Notes: a model not told the origin generated them from the sequence alone. Positions 17,773 to 27,673 are shown, counted from the first letter of the stretch. The stretch: 64,000 bases of DNA from Pseudomonas tensinigenes (GCF_014268445.2 NZ_CP077089.1:3899501-3963500), one strand, 5' to 3'. Translations and numbers: made by a program.

Positions 17773-18618
17773 TCAACGCTGGCCGCTGGTGTTGTAATCA
17801 CACACCAACGTTCTGAATGTCCGTGGGATCGGTACGTACTTCAACAAAGGGTAGATCGCAGGCTCGATATCTTCACTGGCAGTGATTTTCGGGGCGATGA
17901 GTATTTTGCTGCGACTGCTATCGAGGTAAAGCACGTCAAACTCGTCAGGATGGACTGTGCTGCAAGGCGAGTAGCTATTGAAGTCTGCCGCATGAGCAAA
18001 ACGATAGAGAACTTGGCCGCGACGCTCATCCGATGCCAGCACTTTGGTCACAAATATGGCCGTCAACAGAAACACCAGACAGTTTGATAAATGGCAGACC
18101 ATATAGCCGGCAGTCCGCTCACCTTTGCGACGTGCCTCGGAATACCGTACGAACATGGCGAATGAGGCAATGAAAATCAGGTAGAAAAGTAACTTCAGTT
18201 TAGCCACGGCATGCATGAATGTCGCTGCGGCCAAGGTCATCGGCAGCAGAGACGGGTCGACGTGAAACATCTGATTTATTTCTGCTTGAGCATCGATCTT
18301 GGCGAAAACACTCAGGCCACCCAGAAAAACCGCCCAGATCAGCAAGCTCGACTTCAAATGCATCAGCTTCTGAGCGAGTTTGATTTCGATCAGGCTCATC
18401 AGAATGTAGAAACTGAGAAGCATCGACACGGCAAAAGCCAGGACGAATATCGTCGGATAAGGCGTGCTTGAACGGACCGCGAAGCCAGCAATGACGATGA
18501 GCAGGAAGGCGATGACTGCCAGCACGCATAGTGCCCTGACCGTCGCAATCGGGTTGAGTGATTTGCTCTGCGTTTCACTATGGGTAACAGCTTGAGTCGG
18601 GAGGGGAATGTCCTGCAT
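17773..18618 (-). CDS. Uncharacterised inner-membrane protein, about four helices with soluble tail
   Basis: The start at 18618 (MQDIPLPTQ) gives 281 residues, with AAGGAC 9 bases upstream; an open frame extends to 18750, so a longer form cannot be excluded. Hydrophobic segments lie around residues 25-47, 53-75, 95-110, 130-160 and 180-200. A soluble C-terminal region of about 80 residues follows, with DEFDVLYLDSSRSKILIAPK. No family is recognised. It is divergent from the YopT-like protease gene and could be an associated membrane or protective protein, but nothing in the sequence proves this. Confidence 0.62.
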   Translation of the reverse strand: MQDIPLPTQAVTHSETQSKSLNPIATVRALCVLAVIAFLLIVIAGFAVRSSTPYPTIFVLAFAVSMLLSFYILMSLIEIKLAQKLMHLKSSLLIWAVFLGGLSVFAKIDAQAEINQMFHVDPSLLPMTLAAATFMHAVAKLKLLFYLIFIASFAMFVRYSEARRKGERTAGYMVCHLSNCLVFLLTAIFVTKVLASDERRGQVLYRFAHAADFNSYSPCSTVHPDEFDVLYLDSSRSKILIAPKITASEDIEPAIYPLLKYVPIPRTFRTLVCDYNTSGQR

Positions 18619-18899
18619 GGGCAGTCGGTCCTTGATTCGGGATTGAGGTTCTCGGCGCAGCATTCTTCTCAACGTATCGGCAATCAGTCCCGATGCTGAA
18701 GCGCCTGAAAGTGGCAACCCGGGATGTCGATCAACATTCATCAGGCACAAGCGGTTCCCGATGATTCACGACTATGCTGGAACTACGATGACATTTGCAC
18801 GGCCAGGCAAACCGAACGGTTTGCAGGCCTGGGCGGTGCGGCGCCCCTTTCACCCCTGCCGACTCAGGAAAACCGCGCTGAAGGACAAGGAGATCCGTC

Positions 18900-19667
18900 A
18901 TGCCCGATCATGCCCGCACCACCACCGCAGCCCTCCTCATCAGACACCCGACTGTCGAGATGGTCACTCCAACCTATCAAAGCGACGACGAGACCCTTGA
19001 CGGCGGTGTTTGCCGCGGCATGGCCAGCCGCTGGATCGGCGCACAATTGCTTGGCGGCAAGAACGTCGCCCAATTCCGCATACTTGCGAACAACACTGAC
19101 GGTAAAGTGAACATGGAGTTCGTCAGGTACCAGGCTGCATTCAACGCTGTTGGCAAAGAGTTCGATAGCGCGTGTGTCCAATACGAAAACCTCAGGGCCG
19201 AGGCCGATCGGCTGAAGGGCGTATTCAACGGGACGCTCGAGAAGGGCTGGTTCGAATGGATGCCGACCGCGCAAAGCGTTGCAGACGCTGAGGAGGCAGC
19301 GTTGAAAGCAGAGAAAACGCTTCTGGCATCAGTCAGCATTCTGTACAGATATATGTCGGGCGGACTTCACGAGGTCAAAAAGGTAACCGATGTTGACTAC
19401 ACCACCTTTGAGCAAGCGCTCCACACGCACCTCACGGGGAATGGTTTCTACTACATCGGTCTCGGCGGCACACACGCAATCGCCTTCTACATCGCACAAG
19501 CGGGCGAATGCCTGTTCATCGACGCCAATACTGGCGAATGGAAGTCGCCAGATCTTGCGACCTTGTCGACTTTTTTCAGCGACTATATGTCCAGCCTTTA
19601 CCTGACCGAGTACGCAGGAAAGCGAGTCGATATTTACCACCTCCCGCACATGCTCGACGCCACCTAG
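18900..19667 (+). CDS. YopT/AvrPphB-type (C58) cysteine protease domain protein, candidate secreted effector
   Basis: The 255-residue protein has the C58 papain-like signature in the right order and spacing. The nucleophile motif is GGVCRGMASRWI with Cys38, the histidine motif GGTHAIAFYI with His192, and the acid motif FIDANTGEW with Asp208. The 16-residue His-Asp gap equals that of YopT as I recall it. Residues 60-170 are a helical insert. C58 enzymes are type III effectors or toxin modules that cleave host proteins. AAGGAG lies 7 bases before the ATG. No chaperone, secretion genes or known N-terminal targeting sequence is visible nearby. Confidence 0.78.
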   Translation: MPDHARTTTAALLIRHPTVEMVTPTYQSDDETLDGGVCRGMASRWIGAQLLGGKNVAQFRILANNTDGKVNMEFVRYQAAFNAVGKEFDSACVQYENLRAEADRLKGVFNGTLEKGWFEWMPTAQSVADAEEAALKAEKTLLASVSILYRYMSGGLHEVKKVTDVDYTTFEQALHTHLTGNGFYYIGLGGTHAIAFYIAQAGECLFIDANTGEWKSPDLATLSTFFSDYMSSLYLTEYAGKRVDIYHLPHMLDAT

Positions 19668-19995
19668 CGACTTGTTGATTACGCGTGCTATTGCTGGTCG
19701 ATCGGGCCTGCTCACCTTCGATCCAGGGCGGTGACTCGGTATGGGCATTAATGGGAGCGTACGGACGTCTTTTTCGAAATCCTGCGAAACAGCTTTTTGC
19801 CGAGACTGCCAACGGTCTGGTTGTCCTCCTTCCACAGCGCAACGAGCGTGATGTATTGCGTGTGGTTGACGATGTTAGAAATGAGGTTGCCTGGACCCTG
19901 TCCATGCGTCAGGATTCTCCCGACTTTGTCCCGCAGGACGAGCAAACCAAATGCCCTTCGAGCGTCGAGACTTAACTGACAAACCGAGTATCACC
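19668..19995. other. Intergenic region without a convincing gene
   Basis: The only protein-like frame is on the minus strand at 19748-19945, starting at TTG and about 65 codons long, with no homology I recognise and a weak ribosome site. It might be a gene remnant. Promoter elements for the DUF2986 gene are not clear. Confidence 0.35.
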
Positions 19996-20154
19996 ATGAA
20001 CCGCCAGAAAAAGCTGCAGCAGTTGTTCAAAGAAAAAGCGAAAAAAGCCAGTGCAAAACTGGCTCCCAAGAAACCCAAATACATCAGCAAGGCTGATCGA
20101 GCGAAGCTCGAAGCTGAAGCGGGTTCTGACTCAGTGATGTCTTCTGAGAGCTGA
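19996..20154 (+). CDS. DUF2986 small basic protein
   Basis: The 52-residue protein begins MNRQKKLQQLFKEKAKKA and contains PKYISKADRAKLEAEA, which matches the DUF2986 family of short lysine-rich proteins as I recall it. The composition suggests an RNA- or nucleic-acid-contacting helix, but no function is established. The ATG at 19996 is preferred to an in-frame ATG 45 bases upstream because the family starts with MNR(R/Q)KK. Confidence 0.8.
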   Translation: MNRQKKLQQLFKEKAKKASAKLAPKKPKYISKADRAKLEAEAGSDSVMSSES

Positions 20155-20372
20155 TCCTTGTCTGCCGATCAAAGCAAAGTCGTCGACGCCTTCAGTGCGC
20201 ATTCCTGGCCGCAGTGTTGGGCGAGATCACATTGCCGCTCGACGTGGCGAGCGAATCGGTCAACGACGATCTGCCACTCCTCGCGCCGTTCTTCGTCCGG
20301 CTGCGCAGGATCGGCGTCGAACATCTGATGAACCACGACACCTTTGAGCCTGAAACGACTTTAGGAGCACGC

Positions 20373-20651
20373 ATGCTGGAACATGTTGATATCGAAGATC
20401 TGTATAAAATCGAAGGTTCTCTCCATAAGCATCTGCAAATTGAAGGGGCCTTGTCTTCACTCGGCGGCCCAGGCTGGGATGGCTTTGGCTTCAAGAACAG
20501 AGTTCTGAAAGAGCTGGGTTATGACGTCGATGCACAAGGCAACACCGACGCAATGAAAATCAGGGCTTACAACACGGCCGCTGACGCCATCAACAAACTC
20601 GGCGCAAAAATTACCGCCAAAAAGCTGCTGTCCGAGCTGGGCATTTCCTGA
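20373..20651 (+). CDS. Uncharacterised 92-residue protein
   Basis: The ATG at 20373 has TAGGAGC 6 bases upstream and gives a 92-residue helical soluble protein. It begins MLEHVDIEDLYKIEGSLHKH and ends ITAKKLLSELGIS. The frame is open to 20214, but the extra 53 codons have no ribosome site. No family is recognised and there is no signal or membrane segment. It is convergent with the ATPase remnant at 20671. Confidence 0.55.
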   Translation: MLEHVDIEDLYKIEGSLHKHLQIEGALSSLGGPGWDGFGFKNRVLKELGYDVDAQGNTDAMKIRAYNTAADAINKLGAKITAKKLLSELGIS

Positions 20652-20670
20652 CAATACGCTCAACCGCCAT

Positions 20671-21331
20671 TTACTTCGCTCGCCGGGCAGTCAAAACCGC
20701 ACTGATTGACTGACTGTCCGTTGGCTTAATCTTCAGGCCTTCTCCTGGCACGCTGAAAAGTGCTCGTACTCTAGTGCTGCCATCGTACGTTCTGTATATA
20801 AATCGAACCGCTGCCTTTGCAATATCGTCAGGAAGATAATTCAGAATCATTGGGCTGTGGTTAGTCACCAATACTTGCTGCCCCGAGGACCGAAGCACTT
20901 CTACCAACTGCTCGACGATTTCCGGATTAACGCCGTTTTCGACTGCATCAAAGAGAAGCAACGAGTTGCCGTGGCTCAATTGAGCAATAATTGCAAGAAT
21001 TCGAAGCAAACCATCGTTAACGTGCTTTGAATCAGTGTCTATTCGCTCGCCTTCAAACTCTTCAATGATTGACAGCTTCTTCCAGCCCGCTCTTTCTTGC
21101 TTGACCTTGAAGTCCACTACAGCAGGATAAAATTCCCTAAGCAGACTCACCAGCTTATCGCGTGCTTCACACTTGATCCCAAACAAAAACGAAGACAACC
21201 TCTCGCCACCAACACCGATATCAGTAGCAGCCTCTCGCAGAGAAGCCCCGCATCAGGTGTGGAGACAAAAGTTCAAGAGAGCGAATATTAGAAACTTTCT
21301 CTTTCAACTCAATTATTTCCGGCGTCAAAAC
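20671..21331 (-). pseudogene. Frameshifted, N-terminally truncated AAA/ABC-like ATPase remnant
   Basis: The intact 3' frame (20671 to about 21246) reads GASLREAATDIGVGGERLSSFLFGI, then VNDGLLRILAIIAQL, a Walker-B-like SLLLFDAVENGVNP and the switch VLVTNHSP. This is the C-terminal half of an OLD/RecF-style AAA ATPase. Just upstream, a different frame continues the same protein (EIIELKEKVSNIRSLELLSPHLMRG), meeting the first at a run of four C (plus strand 21246-21249). One missing base explains the break. No Walker A region is present further upstream. The gene is therefore broken twice: a 1-base frameshift and loss of the N-terminus. Confidence 0.75.
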
Positions 21332-21541
21332 TTACTAAATCAAACCACCCTGCATTTCACCCTCAATTCCCAACCGATGACACCGTTACGTTCGCCATGG
21401 ACAGCGCCTCGAACTGAATACGCAAGACGTTACACATTGAAACGTTATTGCGTGGTGGTTGCTGACGGAGCCTGCTCAAAGCAGAGACAAATTGTTCGAT
21501 TGTCAGCAAACAGGTCACCCTCTTCCTGCTAACCTGCGCCC

Positions 21542-22009
21542 ATGAAAACCGCCATCATCTCCGATACCCACGGCCTCCTCCGCCCTGAAGCCCTCACCTG
21601 CCTGCAAGGCTGTGACCTTATCATCCACGCCGGAGATATCGGTTGCCCTGAGATCCTCACGCAACTCACCTCTATTGCCCCTACCCACGCCGTGCGCGGA
21701 AACAACGACCTCAACCTGCCCTGGGCGGCCAACCTCCCGGACTATCTCACCTTTGAGATCAACAGCTGGCAAACCCTGCTGACCCACGATATCGCCGACG
21801 TCCCTGCCGATCTCGACAGCAAGATCAAACTCGTCATCACCGGCCACTCGCACAAACCCTGCATCCAATGGCACGGTGATTGTCTTTACCTCAATCCCGG
21901 CAGCGCCGGTCGCCGTCGTTTCAAACTGCCGGTCACATTGGCACTTCTCGACGTATCGGCTGATACGCTCACCCCTCAGCTGGTGCACCTGCTGGATTCC
22001 CCTGCGTGA
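21542..22009 (+). CDS. Metallophosphoesterase, YfcE/MJ0936 family
   Basis: The 155-residue protein has the full set of calcineurin-like metal ligands: ISDTHG at the N-terminus, HAGDIG near residue 30, RGNND near 57, TH near 79 and GHSHKP near 103. The length fits the YfcE family of manganese-dependent phosphodiesterases. The natural substrate of these enzymes is mostly unknown. The ATG has no strong ribosome site (TGCTAACCTGCGCCC precedes it), so expression may be weak. Confidence 0.88.
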   Translation: MKTAIISDTHGLLRPEALTCLQGCDLIIHAGDIGCPEILTQLTSIAPTHAVRGNNDLNLPWAANLPDYLTFEINSWQTLLTHDIADVPADLDSKIKLVITGHSHKPCIQWHGDCLYLNPGSAGRRRFKLPVTLALLDVSADTLTPQLVHLLDSPA

Positions 22010-22142
22010 TGGGACAGCCCGCTCGGCTGAAAACGTCAGCAGACAAAATGCGGCTGGAAATCCCTGCCACGTTTAGAGGTTATCCTTCAGTTAATCCACA
22101 GGTGCGAGTTTGCAGTCCACGCTATGACCGAGAGAATCGATC

Positions 22143-22925
22143 ATGAATATGTCATCCAATGTAAAACCACAAACAGCAACTCTGGCCAGCCGTTTGGCCT
22201 ATCTGTTTTACAGCCTGAGCTGTTATTTCATTTTCCTGCTGACGATTTTGTACTTGATCGGTTTTGTTGGCGGGTTGGTGGTCCCCAAGAACATCAACTC
22301 AGGCGACTATCGCAATCTGCCCCTTTCAATACTGATCGACATTGCCCTCATAACGCTGTTCGGTCTTCAACACAGCGTTATGGCCAGGCAAGGCTTTAAA
22401 GCAAGGTTGGCGCAATGGTTGCCTCCCGCCATGGAGCGAGCGACTTACGTGCTGTCGAGCAGCCTGATGCTGTTGCTGCTCTTCTATCTATGGCAACCCA
22501 TTCCCATGTCGATCTGGAGCATTCGATCGAGCTTTGCCGCCACGCTGGTTTCCGGGCTTTTCTGGGCCGGATGGCTACTCATATCGTTCGCGACCTTCTT
22601 GATCAGCCATTCCGAATTATTTGGCGTAAGCCAGGCAATTCGGGCTTTTCGGCGCACTGAAGTACAAACCTCACCCTTCATCACGCCATCGCTCTACAAA
22701 ATGGTCAGGCACCCCATGTATCTGGGTTTCCTCATCGCATTCTGGGCGACACCCAACATGACAGTCGGACATCTGGTCTTCGCCTTGACGTGTACGATTT
22801 ACATATTGATCGGCACTCATTTTGAAGAGCGCGATTTAGTCAGAACGTTCGGCAACAACTACCTCGACTATCAACAGCGAGTGGGCAAGCTTCTGCCCTT
22901 CTGGAAAAATTCAGACGACGTATAA
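22143..22925 (+). CDS. mddA: Methanethiol S-methyltransferase MddA
   Basis: The 260-residue membrane enzyme of the isoprenylcysteine-methyltransferase/NnrU type has about five hydrophobic helices. The family motifs are FGLQHSVMARQGFK near residue 75 and RHPMYLGFLIAFWATP near 185, with the SAM-binding ends FEERDL and NYLDYQQRV near the C-terminus. This pattern matches MddA, which converts methanethiol to dimethyl sulfide with SAM and is known from pseudomonads. The start at 22143 follows GAGAGAATC, a modest ribosome site. It stands alone, with no sulfur-cycle neighbours. Confidence 0.82.
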   Translation: MNMSSNVKPQTATLASRLAYLFYSLSCYFIFLLTILYLIGFVGGLVVPKNINSGDYRNLPLSILIDIALITLFGLQHSVMARQGFKARLAQWLPPAMERATYVLSSSLMLLLLFYLWQPIPMSIWSIRSSFAATLVSGLFWAGWLLISFATFLISHSELFGVSQAIRAFRRTEVQTSPFITPSLYKMVRHPMYLGFLIAFWATPNMTVGHLVFALTCTIYILIGTHFEERDLVRTFGNNYLDYQQRVGKLLPFWKNSDDV

Positions 22926-23068
22926 CCATCGAGATCCCAAGGGTAGCCAGCCTCAAAGGTGCGTCACGGAGCCGACGTTGCGCGCCATCCACCTGAAATT
23001 TTTTCTCGGCCCTCGCCCTGATCACCTAACCTCATAGACTGTGTGATCAATTCGAGCCTCCCCCCTCC

Positions 23069-25450
23069 ATGCGCAACACATTGAAGTCGCTGATCCTTGT
23101 CGCGCTCATGCTGCTTGTTCCCGCCGGTTCGTCAATGTGGGCGGCGGATTTGCCAGCGCCCTCGACGAGCGCCGCCGCGCCGCTTGCGGTCATCAATCAA
23201 AGTGACTTGCAGGCCCTGCAACTGCGTCTCGACGGGCTCAAGCAACAGATCTCGTCCGCGAACAACTACAACCAGCTCGAGGGTCCGCAGGATCGGGTGC
23301 AGGCGTTCATTCTGGATGTCGACCGGTTGTCGGCGGCGTTGTTGCCGCAGCAGGCGCAGTTGGCCGTGCAGTTGGGAGTGCTGGGGGCCGCGCCGGACGC
23401 AGAGGTAGCGGCGGAACAGGCGGATATCGTCGCGCAACGGGCGTCCCTGGCGGAGCAGAAGAACAAAGTAGACGGGACGCTGAAGAGCCTGGCGGCGTTG
23501 AAGCAGAGCGCGGCGGATCTGATTACGCAGATCGCCGGCATCCGTCGCACACTGCTGGAAAGTGAGCTGACGCTGGGCACTGACAGCGTGTTGAGTCCAA
23601 GTTTCTGGTCGCCACTGGTGAGTCCGACCGAGGATGATCGTCAGCGTCTGCGTTTTTTCGTCGCGCAGGTGCGTGACACATGGGCCACCGTGTGGGCCCC
23701 GGGCCAACGCGTCTATACCAGTGTGCTGATGGCGTTGGCGCTGATCATCTGGACGTTCGGGCGCTGGCTCGCGGAACGGGGTCTGACCTGGGTGTGCATT
23801 TACCGCATGCCCGAGGGACGCCTGCGCCGCAGTGCACTGGCGTTCGCCTCGGCGCTGGCGACCATCGCCACCACCGGCATAGCCTTGCAGTTGCTGTTCT
23901 ATGCCTGCACCCGCCATCAACCTTTGCCGCCGGTGCTGGAAACTTTCTCCGAAGAGTTCGAGAAGGTCGTGTATGCCTGCGTGCTGCTCACCGGGTTGAG
24001 CCGCGCGTTGCTGTCGACCGAACATCCCTCGTGGCGCCTGCCGGCGATTGCCGATCAGGTGGCGCTGGCGCTCAAGCCCTACCCGCGCATTCTGTCCTGC
24101 ACGTTACTGGTGCTGGTGACGCTGGTGCAGGTCAGCAACGCCACCGGTATGAGCAGCCAGATCGTGATCGCCGGGCGCGGGGTCATTTCGATCGTCGTGC
24201 TGGCGATCGTGACGGTCCTGCTGTTGCGCGTCGGCAAGGTGCACAAGGCGCTGGTCGCGGCCGATGATGCGGCGGCGAACAGTACGTTTGCCGGGGTGAT
24301 TTACACCATTGCCGGCATCTCGATGTTTGTCTCGGCGATCGCGCTGCTGGCTGGCTACGTGTCGCTGGCGCGGTTCATCAGTTATGAGCTGGTGTGGGCG
24401 TACATTGTCTTGTCGGGTTTCTACCTGCTGATCCAGTTGATCAAGGATGTCTGCGAGCACGTGTTTTCGCCACGGCACGCTAGCGGCAAGGCGCTCAAAC
24501 AGTTATTGGGTATCGGTGATCGACGACTCGATCAGATTTCGATTCTGCTGTCCGGTTTCAGTCGGGCCGCGCTGTTGCTGCTGGCGGTCATCGCTCTGTT
24601 TGTCGGCGGCATCGGCACCACGCTCGGGCAACTGGCGAGCAATATCATGGCAATCCTTGGCGGCGCCGGGTTGCGCAAGCTGAACATCGTTCCCGGCCAT
24701 CTGCTCAATGCCGTGCTGGCGCTGATGATCGGCATCTGGCTGATCCGCGCCCTGCGCCGCTGGCTCGACAATGAGTTCCTGCCCAAGACCGACATGGACC
24801 CGGGCATGTGCGCTTCGCTGAGCACGCTGTTTTCCAACATCGGTTATGCCTTTGTGATTCTGCTGACGCTGTCGTCGCTGGGCGTGCAGTGGACCAATCT
24901 GGCGTGGATCGTCAGTGCGTTGTCAGTGGGCATCGGTTTCGGCTTGCAGGAGATCGTGAAGAACTTCGTCTCCGGCCTGATTCTGCTCACCGAGCGTCCG
25001 GTGAAAGTTGGCGATTTGATCAGCATCAGTGGCGTCGAAGGCGATATTCGCCGGATCAACGTGCGCGCCACGGAAATCCAGCTCAGCGACCGCTCGATTG
25101 TGATCGTGCCGAACTCGCAACTGATCTCGCAGAACCTGCGCAACGTGACACTGGGCGGCAGCGCGCAAGGCGTCGCATCGCTGGAGTTGGTGTTCCCGCT
25201 GGACATCGATCCCGAAGCGGTCAAAGACCTGTTGCTCACAACTTATCGGGAGAACGAAACCATCCTCGATAAACCGGCGCCGTTCGTGCGCTTCAGCAAG
25301 CTGTCGCCGGACGGAATCACCTTGACGGTGACCGGGTACGTGGGCAGCCCGAGGATTGTCGGGGTGACCAAGAGCGATCTTTTGTTCGAAGTGCTCAAGC
25401 GTCTGGGGGCGGCGGGAATTGCGCTGGCGCAGCCGGCGGCGAGTACGTGA
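23069..25450 (+). CDS. MscS-family mechanosensitive channel with DUF3772 periplasmic domain
   Basis: The 793-residue protein has a signal-like first helix, then a coiled-coil-rich DUF3772 periplasmic region (about 45-190). About ten membrane helices (220-590) follow, and the MscS pore-lining and beta domains at about 600-785. The TM3-like segment is LSVGIGFGLQEIVKNFVSGLILLTERPVKVGD, and the beta domain contains IVIVPNSQLISQ. Such large channels open under membrane tension and protect against osmotic downshock. The gene is monocistronic on the plus strand and converges on the operon ending at 25455. Confidence 0.88.
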   Translation: MRNTLKSLILVALMLLVPAGSSMWAADLPAPSTSAAAPLAVINQSDLQALQLRLDGLKQQISSANNYNQLEGPQDRVQAFILDVDRLSAALLPQQAQLAVQLGVLGAAPDAEVAAEQADIVAQRASLAEQKNKVDGTLKSLAALKQSAADLITQIAGIRRTLLESELTLGTDSVLSPSFWSPLVSPTEDDRQRLRFFVAQVRDTWATVWAPGQRVYTSVLMALALIIWTFGRWLAERGLTWVCIYRMPEGRLRRSALAFASALATIATTGIALQLLFYACTRHQPLPPVLETFSEEFEKVVYACVLLTGLSRALLSTEHPSWRLPAIADQVALALKPYPRILSCTLLVLVTLVQVSNATGMSSQIVIAGRGVISIVVLAIVTVLLLRVGKVHKALVAADDAAANSTFAGVIYTIAGISMFVSAIALLAGYVSLARFISYELVWAYIVLSGFYLLIQLIKDVCEHVFSPRHASGKALKQLLGIGDRRLDQISILLSGFSRAALLLLAVIALFVGGIGTTLGQLASNIMAILGGAGLRKLNIVPGHLLNAVLALMIGIWLIRALRRWLDNEFLPKTDMDPGMCASLSTLFSNIGYAFVILLTLSSLGVQWTNLAWIVSALSVGIGFGLQEIVKNFVSGLILLTERPVKVGDLISISGVEGDIRRINVRATEIQLSDRSIVIVPNSQLISQNLRNVTLGGSAQGVASLELVFPLDIDPEAVKDLLLTTYRENETILDKPAPFVRFSKLSPDGITLTVTGYVGSPRIVGVTKSDLLFEVLKRLGAAGIALAQPAAST

Positions 25451-25454
25451 GTAA

Positions 25455-26573
25455 TCAATGAGGCGAACAACCGCCGATTTCCTGCACGACGCGGTCCGCC
25501 AAAGCCAGACAGCTCGTCAGCCCCGGAGACTCGATGCCAAACAGATTCACCAGACCCGGCACGCCATGCGCCGCTGGGCCACTGATGACAAAGTCCGCCG
25601 CCGGTTGCTGTTCGCCGCTGATCTTCGGGCGGATGCCGCTGTACGCCGGTTGCAGACTGCCATCGGGCAGCCCCGGCCAATAGCGGCGAATCGCCTGATA
25701 AAAGCTGTCGGCCCGCTGCGGGTCAACGCGGTAATCAACGTCCGCGACCCATTCCACATCCGGCCCGAAGCGCGCCTGCCCCGCGAGGTCGAGCGTCATG
25801 TGGACACCGAGTCCGGCGGCTTCGGGTGCGGGGTAGACCAGATGGCGAAAAGGTATCCGCCCGCTGAAGCTGAAATAGCTGCCTTTGCACAACCGCGGCA
25901 CGGGAATGAACGATGAGCACAGGCCGGTGATACGACTTGCGACTTGCGGCGCCGACAAACCGGCACAATTGACCAGTTCGCGACAACCCAGGGTCATGGG
26001 CTGCGCACCGCCCATCCGCAACTCGATCCCGGCAGGGTGACAGCGGGCGGATTCAAACGGGGTATGAAAGGCAAACGAGGTGCCCATGGACTCGGCATCC
26101 GCTTGCAGGGCGAGCATCAAGGCATGGGAGTCGACAATTCCGGTGGAGGGCGACCAGAGTGCCGCGACACAGGACAGTTCCGGCTCCAGCGCCAGCGCCT
26201 GGCGCGCGTCGAGCAACTGCAAGCCCTCGACACCGTTGCGCCGCCCCTGCTCCCACAAGCGTTGCAAGGCACCGCGCTGCGCGTCATCGGTCGCAACGAT
26301 CAGCTTGCCCAGACGCTGGCAAGCCACGGCGTGCGCCTCACAGAAGGCATACAGACGACGGTTGCCTTGCACACACATTTGCGCCTTCAAGCTGTTGCCG
26401 GCGTAATAGATACCGGCATGGATGACCTCTGAATTGCGCGAACTGATGCCCGTCCCGATGCCCTCGCCCGCCTCCACCACAATCACTTCACGCCCACTCG
26501 AGGCCAGTGCCCGGGCCACCGCCAGCCCGAGCACACCGGCGCCGATCACTACGCATTCGATATCGATATTCAC
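25455..26573 (-). CDS. FAD-dependent oxidoreductase, L-2-hydroxyglutarate oxidase (LhgO) family
   Basis: The start is a GTG at 26573, whose GTGA overlaps the stop of the aminotransferase gene. The 372-residue protein begins [24 protein letters not shown] (FAD Rossmann) and contains [21 protein letters not shown], the hallmark of the LhgO/L2HGDH group of DAO enzymes. Those oxidise 2-hydroxy acids. In this operon it may instead oxidise a hydroxyl of a sugar- or serine-derived intermediate, possibly making the keto substrate for the DegT aminotransferase; this is inference. It is the last gene of the nine-gene operon. Confidence 0.8.
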   Translation of the reverse strand: MNIDIECVVIGAGVLGLAVARALASSGREVIVVEAGEGIGTGISSRNSEVIHAGIYYAGNSLKAQMCVQGNRRLYAFCEAHAVACQRLGKLIVATDDAQRGALQRLWEQGRRNGVEGLQLLDARQALALEPELSCVAALWSPSTGIVDSHALMLALQADAESMGTSFAFHTPFESARCHPAGIELRMGGAQPMTLGCRELVNCAGLSAPQVASRITGLCSSFIPVPRLCKGSYFSFSGRIPFRHLVYPAPEAAGLGVHMTLDLAGQARFGPDVEWVADVDYRVDPQRADSFYQAIRRYWPGLPDGSLQPAYSGIRPKISGEQQPAADFVISGPAAHGVPGLVNLFGIESPGLTSCLALADRVVQEIGGCSPH

Positions 26574-27673
26574 CGCCCCTCCGTGCGTTCGAATTGCTTG
26601 ATCAGCGTGGTGACCTTCTCCACCTCGCCATCCGACAAATGATGATGACAAGGAAGGGTGAGCATTTGCCGGGACAGACGTTCGGTATTGGCCAGCACGA
26701 GGCGCGGCTGACTGCTCAACCAGGCTTTTTGCCAATGGATGGGCAGCGGATAATGAATCGCCGTTTGCACATCGTACTGCGCCAGAAACGCCTGCAAGCG
26801 ATCACGATTTTGCGACTGCACGACATAGTGATAATAGGAATTTCCCGGCTTGCCGCCACCCAGGTCGGTACCCGTACGAGTGGTGCCGAGGACGTCATCA
26901 TAGAAAGCGGCGATTTCCACACGTCTTTTCAGCCATTGATCCAGATACTGCGCTTTGACATTGAGCGCCGCGGCCTGCAACGAGTCGAGGCGCGAATTGA
27001 TCCCGAACCGCACCGATTCGTTACGGGTTTCCAGGCCATGATTGCGTGCAATACGTGCGTATTCGGCAATCTTCGGATTGCGGGTGACCAGCATCCCGCC
27101 ATCCCCCAGGCCCCCAAGCGTCTTCAACGGATGCATGGAAAAGGCTGAGGCATCGCCTCGAGTGCCGACTTGCTGACCGTCGAGGGTAGTGCCGATCGCC
27201 TGTGCGCAATCCTCGATGACGGCCACTGCGCGGGCACGGCACAGGTCGAGGATGGCATCGATATTCAGCGGACGTCCGCGCAGATAGACCGGAATGACCG
27301 CTTTGGTCCGCTCATTCAAAAGGGGCGCGATCGTATCGACGTTCATCAGCTCATCGTCGCCCACGTCCGCCAGGATCGGCCGGGCACCTGCCGCCACAAT
27401 GGCACCGACGGTGGCGACAAAGGTATTGGCGCAGGTAATGACTTCGTCGCCAGGCCCGATATCCAGCGCACGCAATGCCAGAAACAACGCATCCGTGCCT
27501 GAATTGAGGGCCACCGCATGCGCCCCGCCACAGCGTTCCGACATCCAGGCTTCGAACGCCAGAACCTCTTCACCCAGGATGAATTCGCCTGACTGCAGGA
27601 GCGCCTGCCAGCGCTCGAAAATCTCGCTCGAAAGGTCTTGGGCCTGTTCCTGGACGTTATTGCACTTGATCAT
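26570..27673 (-). CDS. DegT/DnrJ/EryC1/StrS-family PLP aminotransferase (sugar aminotransferase)
   Basis: The ATG at 27673 has AAGGAG 8 bases upstream. The 367-residue protein has the family blocks [42 protein letters not shown] and the PLP lysine at about 184 in [15 protein letters not shown]. The histidine/lysine and C-terminal [10 protein letters not shown] substrate-pocket segment are also present. These enzymes place an amino group on keto-sugars, mostly nucleotide-bound, using glutamate. It overlaps the MFS gene upstream by 17 bases and the LhgO-like gene downstream by 4, so expression is tightly coupled. Confidence 0.9.
   Translation of the reverse strand: MIKCNNVQEQAQDLSSEIFERWQALLQSGEFILGEEVLAFEAWMSERCGGAHAVALNSGTDALFLALRALDIGPGDEVITCANTFVATVGAIVAAGARPILADVGDDELMNVDTIAPLLNERTKAVIPVYLRGRPLNIDAILDLCRARAVAVIEDCAQAIGTTLDGQQVGTRGDASAFSMHPLKTLGGLGDGGMLVTRNPKIAEYARIARNHGLETRNESVRFGINSRLDSLQAAALNVKAQYLDQWLKRRVEIAAFYDDVLGTTRTGTDLGGGKPGNSYYHYVVQSQNRDRLQAFLAQYDVQTAIHYPLPIHWQKAWLSSQPRLVLANTERLSRQMLTLPCHHHLSDGEVEKVTTLIKQFERTEGR

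Noticed and set aside
19748-19945. 65-codon minus-strand frame beginning at TTG in the gap after the protease gene
   Set aside because: Reads plausibly as protein but has a weak ribosome site and no recognisable relative; may be a remnant.
20214-20372. N-terminal extension of the 92-residue protein
   Set aside because: The extra frame has no ribosome site, whereas the ATG at 20373 follows TAGGAGC closely.
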